From: Strigamia acuminata
Lineage: Eukaryota; Arthropoda; Chilopoda; Geophilomorpha; Linotaeniidae
Direction: 5' to 3'
DNA: 64,000 nucleotides
Assembly: GCA_949358305.1 (NCBI GenBank)
Contig: OX442314.1
Span: forward strand, 49,360,581 to 49,424,580
Under the pieces are notes generated by a model. That model made no database searches. It saw only the letters and a list, made by a program, of their open reading frames with translations, and was not told the origin of the DNA. Positions 47,192 through 61,149 of this stretch are shown piece by piece. Numbering within the stretch: position 1 is the stretch's first letter; every line of letters starts with the position of its first letter. A program made the position numbers and the translations under genes.

Positions 47192-50135
47192 TAATTGTTT
47201 TTTTACGTTAGGTTTTTGCTCATGGGATGTTTAGATGATATTTTTTTTTTTTTTTTTTCTGTGAGGATTTTATTTTAGTTTTTTTTTAGGTGATGGGAAA
47301 GTTATGTTTTTTTTTTGTTTGGTTTTTTGTTTTTTTGTTTTTGTTTTTTTGTTTTTGTTTGTTAACTGCTTAGTGAAAGTGAAAAAACGTTCTGAAATTG
47401 ATTACCACCAGGGGTGAAAGTGAAAAGTTTGTCATCGCGAGGTTACGAAAATCAACATTTTTAGCCCAAAAATGGATGTTTTAGCCCAAAATGGATTTTT
47501 TTACGGGTTAATAACCTCATTACGACGTTATATTTATCTAAAATGTCGACTTAAGTCTGAAATATCAATTTTAGGTCTGAAATATCTATTTTAGGTCTGA
47601 AATATCAATTTTAGGTCTGAAATGTCAATTTTAGGTCTGAAATATCAATTTTAGGTCTGAAATGTCGACTTTAGGTGACGAAGCTTGGTCTAAAATGATG
47701 ATGTTTGGTCTAAAATGGTGTTTTTTGTCAATCTTTGAGTCTAAATTGTCGATTATTTGGTATAAAATTGTGTAAATTGATAATTTCATGGTCTTAAATG
47801 AGGATTTTTAGTCTTAAATAATAATAATTTTTGTTTTAAAGTTTGATTTTTTGGTTTAAAATGACAATCTTTTGGTCTGAAATGATAATTTTTTGGTCTG
47901 AAATGACGATTTTTGGTCCAAAACTGTGATTTATCGCAACGTCGCAATGATGATTGATGAACTTGCGTTTCAAGAAGACATTTATTTTTTTCTAATTGCA
48001 CGCCTGTTGTTTACCAATCACTGAACTCCTTCCAAAGGAAAGGTGTGATTGAAAGTTGGTACAATACATGTCCAATGCATTTTTTAAAAAGGTTACGTCA
48101 ACCGGTGTTTATATATAGTTTCGTTTATACAGAGGTTTTTTTTTATTATTTAGCTTTGATATCAGTTAGAAAACATGTGGTTTGTTGAATAGAATTAATT
48201 ATTATTTTTATTAATCGTTCATCGACCGAAAAATGCTGTTTTAATTTTAGCTTAATTTTTGTATATTCCAATAATTTTTATTATAAATCCACGAATATAA
48301 ATGACATTACGTTTTGATTAATCCTTTAAAAATTGACGAATTGTGTGACAAAAACAAATTTTTCAAGAAATAATTTTTCATGTTGAAATTCCTTTAATTT
48401 TAATGACTGTGCAAAATCTCATTTATTTACATTTTAAAGTGGTTGTTCCGTTCCTGTCCACTTTTTACATTTTGTCGCATAAGTTTGATTAAAAATTTAA
48501 TTTAATTTAATTTAATTTAATTTAATTTAATTTAATTTAATTTAATTTAATTTAATTTAATTTTTCAGCTTCATCAGATAATAAACAATCTTCAATCCTC
48601 GCTTATTCAGTTTATTAAGTGATTTCTTTCTACAAAAACTTAAACTTTATTTCCCGTTTCTTTTTTTCTCTCAACAAGTTCTTTTCGATCTTATCGAGCA
48701 ACATCGACTCCTTCCTTCCTTCCTTCCTTCCTTCCTTCCCAGTGACGAACCGTTAAAGGCTTAAAAAATCTATCAAACGAAACAACATTAAAAACCAAAA
48801 CCGTACTGTATTGATGCGAATTCTAGAGCATGCCACTACGAAACAAGTTTGACCAGGCTAAGCAAAGGTTAGGTTAAGCTTAAGAAGAGGTTAGGTTAAG
48901 CAAAGGTTAGGTTAAGCTTAAGGAGAGGTTAGGTTAAGCTTAAGGAGAGGTTAGGTTAAGCTTAAGGAGAGGTTAGGTTTAGAAAAGGTCCTTAAGATTT
49001 TTAAGGAAATATATTAGGCTTGAAAAATGCTTCTTTTTCAATTTTTCAGGTGAAAATATGCAATTTTGGATATAAAAGCGATATTTTGAGAATGAAATGC
49101 ATTTATTATAAACTTTTTAGACCAGAAAATATAAAAAGTGGATTTTTATACTTAATAAAAATCCATTTTCAAGTCAAGTTCAAGTGACAAAATGCACTTT
49201 CGCGAAAAGAAATGACCGTAATGTTGGTATTTTTAAGTGAAAAAATGTGAAAAAAAGAATTTTTAAGTGAAAATATGTGGAAAAAATGCATTTTCACGAG
49301 AAAAAAAAAGGTTTGTTTTCAAGTGAAATGAAATATAAATGCAAGTGAAAAATGCATTTTCACGAGAGATAGAGAATAAAGGAGTTTTCAAGTGAAATGC
49401 AAGTGGAAATAAAATTGCACTTTTGTTTCAGGCTATAAAAGTGATTTTACATTAGGTTTAGAAAACATTTGTTAAGTTAAGGTTTTTTAAGGCTTAAAAA
49501 ATATGAGACTAGTTTGCTTGCACGAGTTAGATTAGGCTTAATTCAGGTGTTAGCTAAGCTAGGTTAAGGTTTTGGTGCAAGATTATTGCAAGGTGAAATT
49601 GCGTGATTAACTTTGAATTTTCGATTTTCACACATTTCACAACACACAATTTATTCATGTTGAATCACATTTGAATTTGGTCGAAATACACATTTAATAA
49701 ATCCACGAAATTTCCTAACAATTTTGCCAATAAATATGTCACGACGTTTCGCTCGAGCGACGAGCTACGAGCTCGCCACGGCCCACGACCACGAGATAGA
49801 TAGATAGACAGACGTTGTTCTAAATAACAGTTAAAGACAAGTGAGAAGTGAGAACAATTGACAGGTGAGTTGAATTCAATTTCATATTTCAATTACCTTG
49901 GCAAATTTGAGATAAATTGTGAAAATTGAGAAAAATAAATCGGGAATAATTCGCCATTTCGCCGTTGCTGTACTTTCCCGGCCATTTGAATTAATTCCGT
50001 TTACATTTTCATACATTTTCGTTTAATACTGAGAAATAAAGAATTGGATCGAATTCGAAATGAATTGAAACATCTCTTATACCTTGTTGCATCCGAGTTG
50101 AATAATAACTGACAAATTCTCTAATCGAGCTCGAG

Positions 50136-50167
<32 letters not shown>

Positions 50168-50418
50168 GCTCACCCGACGGCATCACGTTGGTGAATGGCA
50201 CAGTCCTGCCATTACACCGGCTTTTATATCCTACACGAAATATAGATATAGGCACAGACCTGTACTCTAATGCTGTCCTTTTATGCTTTTTATACCATAT
50301 CTCCAAAAAGATAGGCTTAAAAACCATTCTATAATTCCCATGTTAAGCGAGGAACGAAAATGAATTGTGACCTCACTAACTCTACTCCGCATTCTGAACA
50401 AGCAAAAATTCAACAAAA

Positions 50419-51624
50419 ATGAATCGTGACGTCATCAACTCTACTCGCACATCTGAAATTCTGAGCAAATCTGACAAATCACATCGACATCGCTCGCTTA
50501 GCACAAATTCAAATATTCGATTTCGATTTCACCGATTTCACCGATTTCACCGATTTCACCGATTCGATTCGACCGATATAAGGCATCATGGCGGAGCTCG
50601 CTTCAACTCTCTCTCTGATTTCCTCGCGGTTTTCTCATCGAACGAGCGGATTAACTCTTTAATTAACGTTTTATTTCAGGTCGGGAAGGTAAATGGAAGG
50701 TACAAACGCCCGAGAGCCGTCAGAAACGGCGGAAAAGTGAATGGAAAGACGAAAAATGGCCGAAACTGCGTGGAAATCAACGAAATCGAGGCGAATCGCT
50801 TCGAAAACGACGATTCCAACGCGGAGGAGCCGACGGATTTCTTTAATTTAACCGTCTCGACGATCCCCCGCTTCGAAGAAGTATGGAACACCAATTTCAC
50901 TCTGGACGACAGTCGCATATCGAACGATGCTTTCGAGGCCCCCGAGTGCCACAATGAGCAATTGCACTTGCAGCCGCTGAAATCGCTGCACCAAGACCTT
51001 TCCGGGCTGAAGGATTGGGCCATCTGCCTGAAGGACGACGCGCTGCAGTTCCACATTCTGTGCGAGCGCGCCGCCACGTCCGTCAAGGCCGTGCTCGTCG
51101 ACACGGACCTCAAGACGCACATCAAGGTGTTGAACAACGAGTTGCCGCCGGAGCACTCGCTGTGGAAGCTCGTGGCTCCGTCGGCGACCAATTCCGCCGA
51201 GTTGCTGAACACGTTGAATTTGGTCAAGTCGTGGGTCGTTTGCAACGGGATTAATAACGACGCGCTGGTTAAATGGTTCAAGAATTTGATTTCGCCGGTC
51301 GAAGAAGCGGTTTTTGTTGTCAAGACTGAGTCGTTGCACAGCGATAAGTGCGATTTGATTTATAGTAGCACGCAGATTAAGTGCGATCGGTGCATCGAGA
51401 GCGAGAGGAAGTTGCGCGAGTTTATGGAGAAGCAGAGGCTGTGTCGGTTGTGTCGGTCGCGGCCGATGACGCAGCAGCAGATGATGAAGAAACTGTTGGT
51501 TCAGAAGTCAAAGTTGTTTCTGTTGGAGAGGAGGATGCAGGCGGTGTGTCGGAATATTAAGAGATTGGGGCTGGGTGCGAGGCTTGGCGAGATTTTCGAT
51601 GGGAGTGACGGGTGGGGGAATTAG
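50419..51624 (+). CDS. Array copy 6: same 401-codon ORF, one silent change
   Basis: Same protein as copy 2. A CGT to CGC synonymous change at 50,916 is shared only with copies 7 and 8. Confidence 0.55.
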   Translation: MNRDVINSTRTSEILSKSDKSHRHRSLSTNSNIRFRFHRFHRFHRFHRFDSTDIRHHGGARFNSLSDFLAVFSSNERINSLINVLFQVGKVNGRYKRPRAVRNGGKVNGKTKNGRNCVEINEIEANRFENDDSNAEEPTDFFNLTVSTIPRFEEVWNTNFTLDDSRISNDAFEAPECHNEQLHLQPLKSLHQDLSGLKDWAICLKDDALQFHILCERAATSVKAVLVDTDLKTHIKVLNNELPPEHSLWKLVAPSATNSAELLNTLNLVKSWVVCNGINNDALVKWFKNLISPVEEAVFVVKTESLHSDKCDLIYSSTQIKCDRCIESERKLREFMEKQRLCRLCRSRPMTQQQMMKKLLVQKSKLFLLERRMQAVCRNIKRLGLGARLGEIFDGSDGWGN

Positions 51625-54570
51625 TAATTGTTTTTTTACGTTAGGTTTTTGCTCATGGGATGTTTAGATGATATTTTTTTTTTTTTTTTTTCTGTGAGGA
51701 TTTTATTTTAGTTTTTTTTTAGGTGATGGGAAAGTTATGTTTTTTTTTTTTTTTTTGTTTTTTGTTTTTTTGTTTTTGTTTTTTTGTTTTTGTTTGTTAA
51801 CTGCTTAGTGAAAGTGAAAAAACGTTCTGAAATTGATTACCACCAGGGGTGAAAGTGAAAAGTTTGTCATCGCGAGGTTACGAAAATCAACATTTTTAGC
51901 CCAAAAATGGATGTTTTAGCCCAAAATGGATTTTTTTACGGGTTAATAACCTCATTACGACGTTATATTTATCTAAAATGTCGACTTAAGTCTGAAATAT
52001 CAATTTTAGGTCTGAAATATCTATTTTAGGTCTGAAATATCAATTTTAGGTCTGAAATGTCAATTTTAGGTCTGAAATATCAATTTTAGGTCTGAAATGT
52101 CGACTTTAGGTGACGAAGCTTGGTCTAAAATGATGATGTTTGGTCTAAAATGGTGTTTTTTGTCAATCTTTGAGTCTAAATTGTCGATTATTTGGTATAA
52201 AATTGTGTAAATTGATAATTTCATGGTCTTAAATGAGGATTTTTAGTCTTAAATAATAATAATTTTTGTTTTAAAGTTTGATTTTTTGGTTTAAAATGAC
52301 AATCTTTTGGTCTGAAATGATAATTTTTTGGTCTGAAATGACGATTTTTGGTCCAAAACTGTGATTTATCGCAACGTCGCAATGATGATTGATGAACTTG
52401 CGTTTCAAGAAGACATTTATTTTTTTCTAATTGCACGCCTGTTGTTTACCAATCACTGAACTCCTTCCAAAGGAAAGGTGTGATTGAAAGTTGGTACAAT
52501 ACATGTCCAATGCATTTTTTAAAAAGGTTACGTCAACCGGTGTTTATATATAGTTTCGTTTATACAGAGGTTTTTTTTTATTATTTAGCTTTGATATCAG
52601 TTAGAAAACATGTGGTTTGTTGAATAGAATTAATTATTATTTTTATTAATCGTTCATCGACCGAAAAATGCTGTTTTAATTTTAGCTTAATTTTTGTATA
52701 TTCCAATAATTTTTATTATAAATCCACGAATATAAATGACATTACGTTTTGATTAATCCTTTAAAAATTGACGAATTGTGTGACAAAAACAAATTTTTCA
52801 AGAAATAATTTTTCATGTTGAAATTCCTTTAATTTTAATGACTGTGCAAAATCTCATTTATTTACATTTTAAAGTGGTTGTTCCGTTCCTGTCCACTTTT
52901 TACATTTTGTCGCATAAGTTTGATTAAAAATTTAATTTAATTTAATTTAATTTAATTTAATTTAATTTAATTTAATTTAATTTAATTTAATTTAATTTTT
53001 CAGCTTCATCAGATAATAAACAATCTTCAATCCTCGCTTATTCAGTTTATTAAGTGATTTCTTTCTACAAAAACTTAAACTTTATTTCCCGTTTCTTTTT
53101 TTCTCTCAACAAGTTCTTTTCGATCTTATCGAGCAACATCGACTCCTTCCTTCCTTCCTTCCTTCCTTCCTTCCCAGTGACGAACCGTTAAAGGCTTAAA
53201 AAATCTATCAAACGAAACAACATTAAAAACCAAAACCGTACTGTATTGATGCGAATTCTAGAGCATGCCACTACGAAACAAGTTTGACCAGGCTAAGCAA
53301 AGGTTAGGTTAAGCTTAAGAAGAGGTTAGGTTAAGCAAAGGTTAGGTTAAGCTTAAGGAGAGGTTAGGTTAAGCTTAAGGAGAGGTTAGGTTAAGCTTAA
53401 GGAGAGGTTAGGTTTAGAAAAGGTCCTTAAGATTTTTAAGGAAATATATTAGGCTTGAAAAATGCTTCTTTTTCAATTTTTCAGGTGAAAATATGCAATT
53501 TTGGATATAAAAGCGATATTTTGAGAATGAAATGCATTTATTATAAACTTTTTAGACCAGAAAATATAAAAAGTGGATTTTTATACTTAATAAAAATCCA
53601 TTTTCAAGTCAAGTTCAAGTGACAAAATGCACTTTCGCGAAAAGAAATGACCGTAATGTTGGTATTTTTAAGTGAAAAAATGTGAAAAAAAGAATTTTTA
53701 AGTGAAAATATGTGGAAAAAATGCATTTTCACGAGAAAAAAAAAGGTTTGTTTTCAAGTGAAATGAAATATAAATGCAAGTGAAAAATGCATTTTCACGA
53801 GAGATAGAGAATAAAGGAGTTTTCAAGTGAAATGCAAGTGGAAATAAAATTGCACTTTTGTTTCAGGCTATAAAAGTGATTTTACATTAGGTTTAGAAAA
53901 CATTTGTTAAGTTAAGGTTTTTTAAGGCTTAAAAAATATGAGACTAGTTTGCTTGCACGAGTTAGATTAGGCTTAATTCAGGTGTTAGCTAAGCTAGGTT
54001 AAGGTTTTGGTGCAAGATTATTGCAAGGTGAAATTGCGTGATTAACTTTGAATTTTCGATTTTCACACATTTCACAACACACAATTTATTCATGTTGAAT
54101 CACATTTGAATTTGGTCGAAATACACATTTAATAAATCCACGAAATTTCCTAACAATTTTGCCAATAAATATGTCACGACGTTTCGCTCGAGCGACGAGC
54201 TACGAGCTCGCCACGGCCCACGACCACGAGATAGATAGATAGACAGACGTTGTTCTAAATAACAGTTAAAGACAAGTGAGAAGTGAGAACAATTGACAGG
54301 TGAGTTGAATTCAATTTCATATTTCAATTACCTTGGCAAATTTGAGATAAATTGTGAAAATTGAGAAAAATAAATCGGGAATAATTCGCCATTTCGCCGT
54401 TGCTGTACTTTCCCGGCCATTTGAATTAATTCCGTTTACATTTTCATACATTTTCGTTTAATACTGAGAAATAAAGAATTGGATCGAATTCGAAATGAAT
54501 TGAAACATCTCTTATACCTTGTTGCATCCGAGTTGAATAATAACTGACAAATTCTCTAATCGAGCTCGAG

Positions 54571-54602
<32 letters not shown>

Positions 54603-54853
54603 GCTCACCCGACGGCATCACGTTGGTGAATGGCACAGTCCTGCCATTACACCGGCTTTTATATCCTACACGAAATATAGATATAGGCACAGACCTGTAC
54701 TCTAATGCTGTCCTTTTATGCTTTTTATACCATATCTCCAAAAAGATAGGCTTAAAAACCATTCTATAATTCCCATGTTAAGCGAGGAACGAAAATGAAT
54801 TGTGACCTCACTAACTCTACTCCGCATTCTGAACAAGCAAAAATTCAACAAAA

Positions 54854-56059
54854 ATGAATCGTGACGTCATCAACTCTACTCGCACATCTGAAATTCTGAG
54901 CAAATCTGACAAATCACATCGACATCGCTCGCTTAGCACAAATTCAAATATTCGATTTCGATTTCACCGATTTCACCGATTTCACCGATTTCACCGATTC
55001 GATTCGACCGATATAAGGCATCATGGCGGAGCTCGCTTCAACTCTCTCTCTGATTTCCTCGCGGTTTTCTCATCGAACGAGCGGATTAACTCTTTAATTA
55101 ACGTTTTATTTCAGGTCGGGAAGGTAAATGGAAGGTACAAACGCCCGAGAGCCGTCAGAAACGGCGGAAAAGTGAATGGAAAGACGAAAAATGGCCGAAA
55201 CTGCGTGGAAATCAACGAAATCGAGGCGAATCGCTTCGAAAACGACGATTCCAACGCGGAGGAGCCGACGGATTTCTTTAATTTAACCGTCTCGACGATC
55301 CCCCGCTTCGAAGAAGTATGGAACACCAATTTCACTCTGGACGACAGTCGCATATCGAACGATGCTTTCGAGGCCCCCGAGTGCCACAATGAGCAATTGC
55401 ACTTGCAGCCGCTGAAATCGCTGCACCAAGACCTTTCCGGGCTGAAGGATTGGGCCATCTGCCTGAAGGACGACGCGCTGCAGTTCCACATTCTGTGCGA
55501 GCGCGCCGCCACGTCCGTCAAGGCCGTGCTCGTCGACACGGACCTCAAGACGCACATCAAGGTGTTGAACAACGAGTTGCCGCCGGAGCACTCGCTGTGG
55601 AAGCTCGTGGCTCCGTCGGCGACCAATTCCGCCGAGTTGCTGAACACGTTGAATTTGGTCAAGTCGTGGGTCGTTTGCAACGGGATTAATAACGACGCGC
55701 TGGTTAAATGGTTCAAGAATTTGATTTCGCCGGTCGAAGAAGCGGTTTTTGTTGTCAAGACTGAGTCGTTGCACAGCGATAAGTGCGATTTGATTTATAG
55801 TAGCACGCAGATTAAGTGCGATCGGTGCATCGAGAGCGAGAGGAAGTTGCGCGAGTTTATGGAGAAGCAGAGGCTGTGTCGGTTGTGTCGGTCGCGGCCG
55901 ATGACGCAGCAGCAGATGATGAAGAAACTGTTGGTTCAGAAGTCAAAGTTGTTTCTGTTGGAGAGGAGGATGCAGGCGGTGTGTCGGAATATTAAGAGAT
56001 TGGGGCTGGGTGCGAGGCTTGGCGAGATTTTCGATGGGAGTGACGGGTGGGGGAATTAG
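54854..56059 (+). CDS. Array copy 7: same 401-codon ORF
   Basis: Same protein and silent change as copy 6; unit length equals that of copy 6 (4435 bp). Confidence 0.55.
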   Translation: MNRDVINSTRTSEILSKSDKSHRHRSLSTNSNIRFRFHRFHRFHRFHRFDSTDIRHHGGARFNSLSDFLAVFSSNERINSLINVLFQVGKVNGRYKRPRAVRNGGKVNGKTKNGRNCVEINEIEANRFENDDSNAEEPTDFFNLTVSTIPRFEEVWNTNFTLDDSRISNDAFEAPECHNEQLHLQPLKSLHQDLSGLKDWAICLKDDALQFHILCERAATSVKAVLVDTDLKTHIKVLNNELPPEHSLWKLVAPSATNSAELLNTLNLVKSWVVCNGINNDALVKWFKNLISPVEEAVFVVKTESLHSDKCDLIYSSTQIKCDRCIESERKLREFMEKQRLCRLCRSRPMTQQQMMKKLLVQKSKLFLLERRMQAVCRNIKRLGLGARLGEIFDGSDGWGN

Positions 56060-59005
56060 TAATTGTTTTTTTACGTTAGGTTTTTGCTCATGGGATGTTT
56101 AGATGATATTTTTTTTTTTTTTTTTTCTGTGAGGATTTTATTTTAGTTTTTTTTTAGGTGATGGGAAAGTTATGTTTTTTTTTTTTTTTTTGTTTTTTGT
56201 TTTTTTGTTTTTGTTTTTTTGTTTTTGTTTGTTAACTGCTTAGTGAAAGTGAAAAAACGTTCTGAAATTGATTACCACCAGGGGTGAAAGTGAAAAGTTT
56301 GTCATCGCGAGGTTACGAAAATCAACATTTTTAGCCCAAAAATGGATGTTTTAGCCCAAAATGGATTTTTTTACGGGTTAATAACCTCATTACGACGTTA
56401 TATTTATCTAAAATGTCGACTTAAGTCTGAAATATCAATTTTAGGTCTGAAATATCTATTTTAGGTCTGAAATATCAATTTTAGGTCTGAAATGTCAATT
56501 TTAGGTCTGAAATATCAATTTTAGGTCTGAAATGTCGACTTTAGGTGACGAAGCTTGGTCTAAAATGATGATGTTTGGTCTAAAATGGTGTTTTTTGTCA
56601 ATCTTTGAGTCTAAATTGTCGATTATTTGGTATAAAATTGTGTAAATTGATAATTTCATGGTCTTAAATGAGGATTTTTAGTCTTAAATAATAATAATTT
56701 TTGTTTTAAAGTTTGATTTTTTGGTTTAAAATGACAATCTTTTGGTCTGAAATGATAATTTTTTGGTCTGAAATGACGATTTTTGGTCCAAAACTGTGAT
56801 TTATCGCAACGTCGCAATGATGATTGATGAACTTGCGTTTCAAGAAGACATTTATTTTTTTCTAATTGCACGCCTGTTGTTTACCAATCACTGAACTCCT
56901 TCCAAAGGAAAGGTGTGATTGAAAGTTGGTACAATACATGTCCAATGCATTTTTTAAAAAGGTTACGTCAACCGGTGTTTATATATAGTTTCGTTTATAC
57001 AGAGGTTTTTTTTTATTATTTAGCTTTGATATCAGTTAGAAAACATGTGGTTTGTTGAATAGAATTAATTATTATTTTTATTAATCGTTCATCGACCGAA
57101 AAATGCTGTTTTAATTTTAGCTTAATTTTTGTATATTCCAATAATTTTTATTATAAATCCACGAATATAAATGACATTACGTTTTGATTAATCCTTTAAA
57201 AATTGACGAATTGTGTGACAAAAACAAATTTTTCAAGAAATAATTTTTCATGTTGAAATTCCTTTAATTTTAATGACTGTGCAAAATCTCATTTATTTAC
57301 ATTTTAAAGTGGTTGTTCCGTTCCTGTCCACTTTTTACATTTTGTCGCATAAGTTTGATTAAAAATTTAATTTAATTTAATTTAATTTAATTTAATTTAA
57401 TTTAATTTAATTTAATTTAATTTAATTTAATTTTTCAGCTTCATCAGATAATAAACAATCTTCAATCCTCGCTTATTCAGTTTATTAAGTGATTTCTTTC
57501 TACAAAAACTTAAACTTTATTTCCCGTTTCTTTTTTTCTCTCAACAAGTTCTTTTCGATCTTATCGAGCAACATCGACTCCTTCCTTCCTTCCTTCCTTC
57601 CTTCCTTCCCAGTGACGAACCGTTAAAGGCTTAAAAAATCTATCAAACGAAACAACATTAAAAACCAAAACCGTACTGTATTGATGCGAATTCTAGAGCA
57701 TGCCACTACGAAACAAGTTTGACCAGGCTAAGCAAAGGTTAGGTTAAGCTTAAGAAGAGGTTAGGTTAAGCAAAGGTTAGGTTAAGCTTAAGGAGAGGTT
57801 AGGTTAAGCTTAAGGAGAGGTTAGGTTAAGCTTAAGGAGAGGTTAGGTTTAGAAAAGGTCCTTAAGATTTTTAAGGAAATATATTAGGCTTGAAAAATGC
57901 TTCTTTTTCAATTTTTCAGGTGAAAATATGCAATTTTGGATATAAAAGCGATATTTTGAGAATGAAATGCATTTATTATAAACTTTTTAGACCAGAAAAT
58001 ATAAAAAGTGGATTTTTATACTTAATAAAAATCCATTTTCAAGTCAAGTTCAAGTGACAAAATGCACTTTCGCGAAAAGAAATGACCGTAATGTTGGTAT
58101 TTTTAAGTGAAAAAATGTGAAAAAAAGAATTTTTAAGTGAAAATATGTGGAAAAAATGCATTTTCACGAGAAAAAAAAAGGTTTGTTTTCAAGTGAAATG
58201 AAATATAAATGCAAGTGAAAAATGCATTTTCACGAGAGATAGAGAATAAAGGAGTTTTCAAGTGAAATGCAAGTGGAAATAAAATTGCACTTTTGTTTCA
58301 GGCTATAAAAGTGATTTTACATTAGGTTTAGAAAACATTTGTTAAGTTAAGGTTTTTTAAGGCTTAAAAAATATGAGACTAGTTTGCTTGCACGAGTTAG
58401 ATTAGGCTTAATTCAGGTGTTAGCTAAGCTAGGTTAAGGTTTTGGTGCAAGATTATTGCAAGGTGAAATTGCGTGATTAACTTTGAATTTTCGATTTTCA
58501 CACATTTCACAACACACAATTTATTCATGTTGAATCACATTTGAATTTGGTCGAAATACACATTTAATAAATCCACGAAATTTCCTAACAATTTTGCCAA
58601 TAAATATGTCACGACGTTTCGCTCGAGCGACGAGCTACGAGCTCGCCACGGCCCACGACCACGAGATAGATAGATAGACAGACGTTGTTCTAAATAACAG
58701 TTAAAGACAAGTGAGAAGTGAGAACAATTGACAGGTGAGTTGAATTCAATTTCATATTTCAATTACCTTGGCAAATTTGAGATAAATTGTGAAAATTGAG
58801 AAAAATAAATCGGGAATAATTCGCCATTTCGCCGTTGCTGTACTTTCCCGGCCATTTGAATTAATTCCGTTTACATTTTCATACATTTTCGTTTAATACT
58901 GAGAAATAAAGAATTGGATCGAATTCGAAATGAATTGAAACATCTCTTATACCTTGTTGCATCCGAGTTGAATAATAACTGACAAATTCTCTAATCGAGC
59001 TCGAG

Positions 59006-59037
<32 letters not shown>

Positions 59038-59288
59038 GCTCACCCGACGGCATCACGTTGGTGAATGGCACAGTCCTGCCATTACACCGGCTTTTATATC
59101 CTACACGAAATATAGATATAGGCACAGACCTGTACTCTAATGCTGTCCTTTTATGCTTTTTATACCATATCTCCAAAAAGATAGGCTTAAAAACCATTCT
59201 ATAATTCCCATGTTAAGCGAGGAACGAAAATGAATTGTGACCTCACTAACTCTACTCCGCATTCTGAACAAGCAAAAATTCAACAAAA

Positions 59289-60494
59289 ATGAATCGTGAC
59301 GTCATCAACTCTACTCGCACATCTGAAATTCTGAGCAAATCTGACAAATCACATCGACATCGCTCGCTTAGCACAAATTCAAATATTCGATTTCGATTTC
59401 ACCGATTTCACCGATTTCACCGATTTCACCGATTCGATTCGACCGATATAAGGCATCATGGCGGAGCTCGCTTCAACTCTCTCTCTGATTTCCTCGCGGT
59501 TTTCTCATCGAACGAGCGGATTAACTCTTTAATTAACGTTTTATTTCAGGTCGGGAAGGTAAATGGAAGGTACAAACGCCCGAGAGCCGTCAGAAACGGC
59601 GGAAAAGTGAATGGAAAGACGAAAAATGGCCGAAACTGCGTGGAAATCAACGAAATCGAGGCGAATCGCTTCGAAAACGACGATTCCAACGCGGAGGAGC
59701 CGACGGATTTCTTTAATTTAACCGTCTCGACGATCCCCCGCTTCGAAGAAGTATGGAACACCAATTTCACTCTGGACGACAGTCGCATATCGAACGATGC
59801 TTTCGAGGCCCCCGAGTGCCACAATGAGCAATTGCACTTGCAGCCGCTGAAATCGCTGCACCAAGACCTTTCCGGGCTGAAGGATTGGGCCATCTGCCTG
59901 AAGGACGACGCGCTGCAGTTCCACATTCTGTGCGAGCGCGCCGCCACGTCCGTCAAGGCCGTGCTCGTCGACACGGACCTCAAGACGCACATCAAGGTGT
60001 TGAACAACGAGTTGCCGCCGGAGCACTCGCTGTGGAAGCTCGTGGCTCCGTCGGCGACCAATTCCGCCGAGTTGCTGAACACGTTGAATTTGGTCAAGTC
60101 GTGGGTCGTTTGCAACGGGATTAATAACGACGCGCTGGTTAAATGGTTCAAGAATTTGATTTCGCCGGTCGAAGAAGCGGTTTTTGTTGTCAAGACTGAG
60201 TCGTTGCACAGCGATAAGTGCGATTTGATTTATAGTAGCACGCAGATTAAGTGCGATCGGTGCATCGAGAGCGAGAGGAAGTTGCGCGAGTTTATGGAGA
60301 AGCAGAGGCTGTGTCGGTTGTGTCGGTCGCGGCCGATGACGCAGCAGCAGATGATGAAGAAACTGTTGGTTCAGAAGTCAAAGTTGTTTCTGTTGGAGAG
60401 GAGGATGCAGGCGGTGTGTCGGAATATTAAGAGATTGGGGCTGGGTGCGAGGCTTGGCGAGATTTTCGATGGGAGTGACGGGTGGGGGAATTAG
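59289..60494 (+). CDS. Array copy 8: same 401-codon ORF, last copy
   Basis: Same protein as copies 6 and 7. About 370 bp after its stop the unit leaves the homogenised sequence and runs into the diverged terminal flank. Confidence 0.55.
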   Translation: MNRDVINSTRTSEILSKSDKSHRHRSLSTNSNIRFRFHRFHRFHRFHRFDSTDIRHHGGARFNSLSDFLAVFSSNERINSLINVLFQVGKVNGRYKRPRAVRNGGKVNGKTKNGRNCVEINEIEANRFENDDSNAEEPTDFFNLTVSTIPRFEEVWNTNFTLDDSRISNDAFEAPECHNEQLHLQPLKSLHQDLSGLKDWAICLKDDALQFHILCERAATSVKAVLVDTDLKTHIKVLNNELPPEHSLWKLVAPSATNSAELLNTLNLVKSWVVCNGINNDALVKWFKNLISPVEEAVFVVKTESLHSDKCDLIYSSTQIKCDRCIESERKLREFMEKQRLCRLCRSRPMTQQQMMKKLLVQKSKLFLLERRMQAVCRNIKRLGLGARLGEIFDGSDGWGN

Positions 60495-61149
60495 TAATTG
60501 TTTTTTTACGTTAGGTTTTTGCTCATGGGATGTTTAGATGATATTTTTTTTTTTTTTTTTTCTGTGAGGATTTTATTTTAGTTTTTTTTTAGGTGATGGG
60601 AAAGTTATGTTTTTTTTTTTTTGTTTTGTTTTTTGTTTTTTTGTTTTTGTTTTTTTGTTTTTGTTTGTTAACTGCTTAGTGAAAGTGAAAAAACGTTCTG
60701 AAATTGATTACCACCAGGGGTGAAAGTGAAAAGTTTGTCATCGCGAGGTTACGAAAATCAACATTTTTAGCCCAAAAATGGATGTTTTAGCCCAAAATGG
60801 ATTTTTTTACGGGTTAATAACCTCATTACGACGTTATATTTATCTAAAATGTCGACTTAAGTCTGAAATATCAATTTTAGGTCTGAAATATCTATTTTAG
60901 GTCTGAAATATCAATTTTAGGTCTGAAATATCAATTTTAGGTCTGAAATATCAATTTTAGGTCTGAAATATCAATTTTAGGTCTGAAATGTCAATTTTAG
61001 GTCTGAAATGTCAATTTTAGGTCTGAAATGTCAATTTTAGGTCTGAAATGTCAATTTTAGGTCTGAAATGTCAATTTTAGGTCTGTAATTTCAATTTTAG
61101 GTCTGTAATTTTAATTTTAGGTCTGTAATTTCAATTTTAGGTAAAAAAT

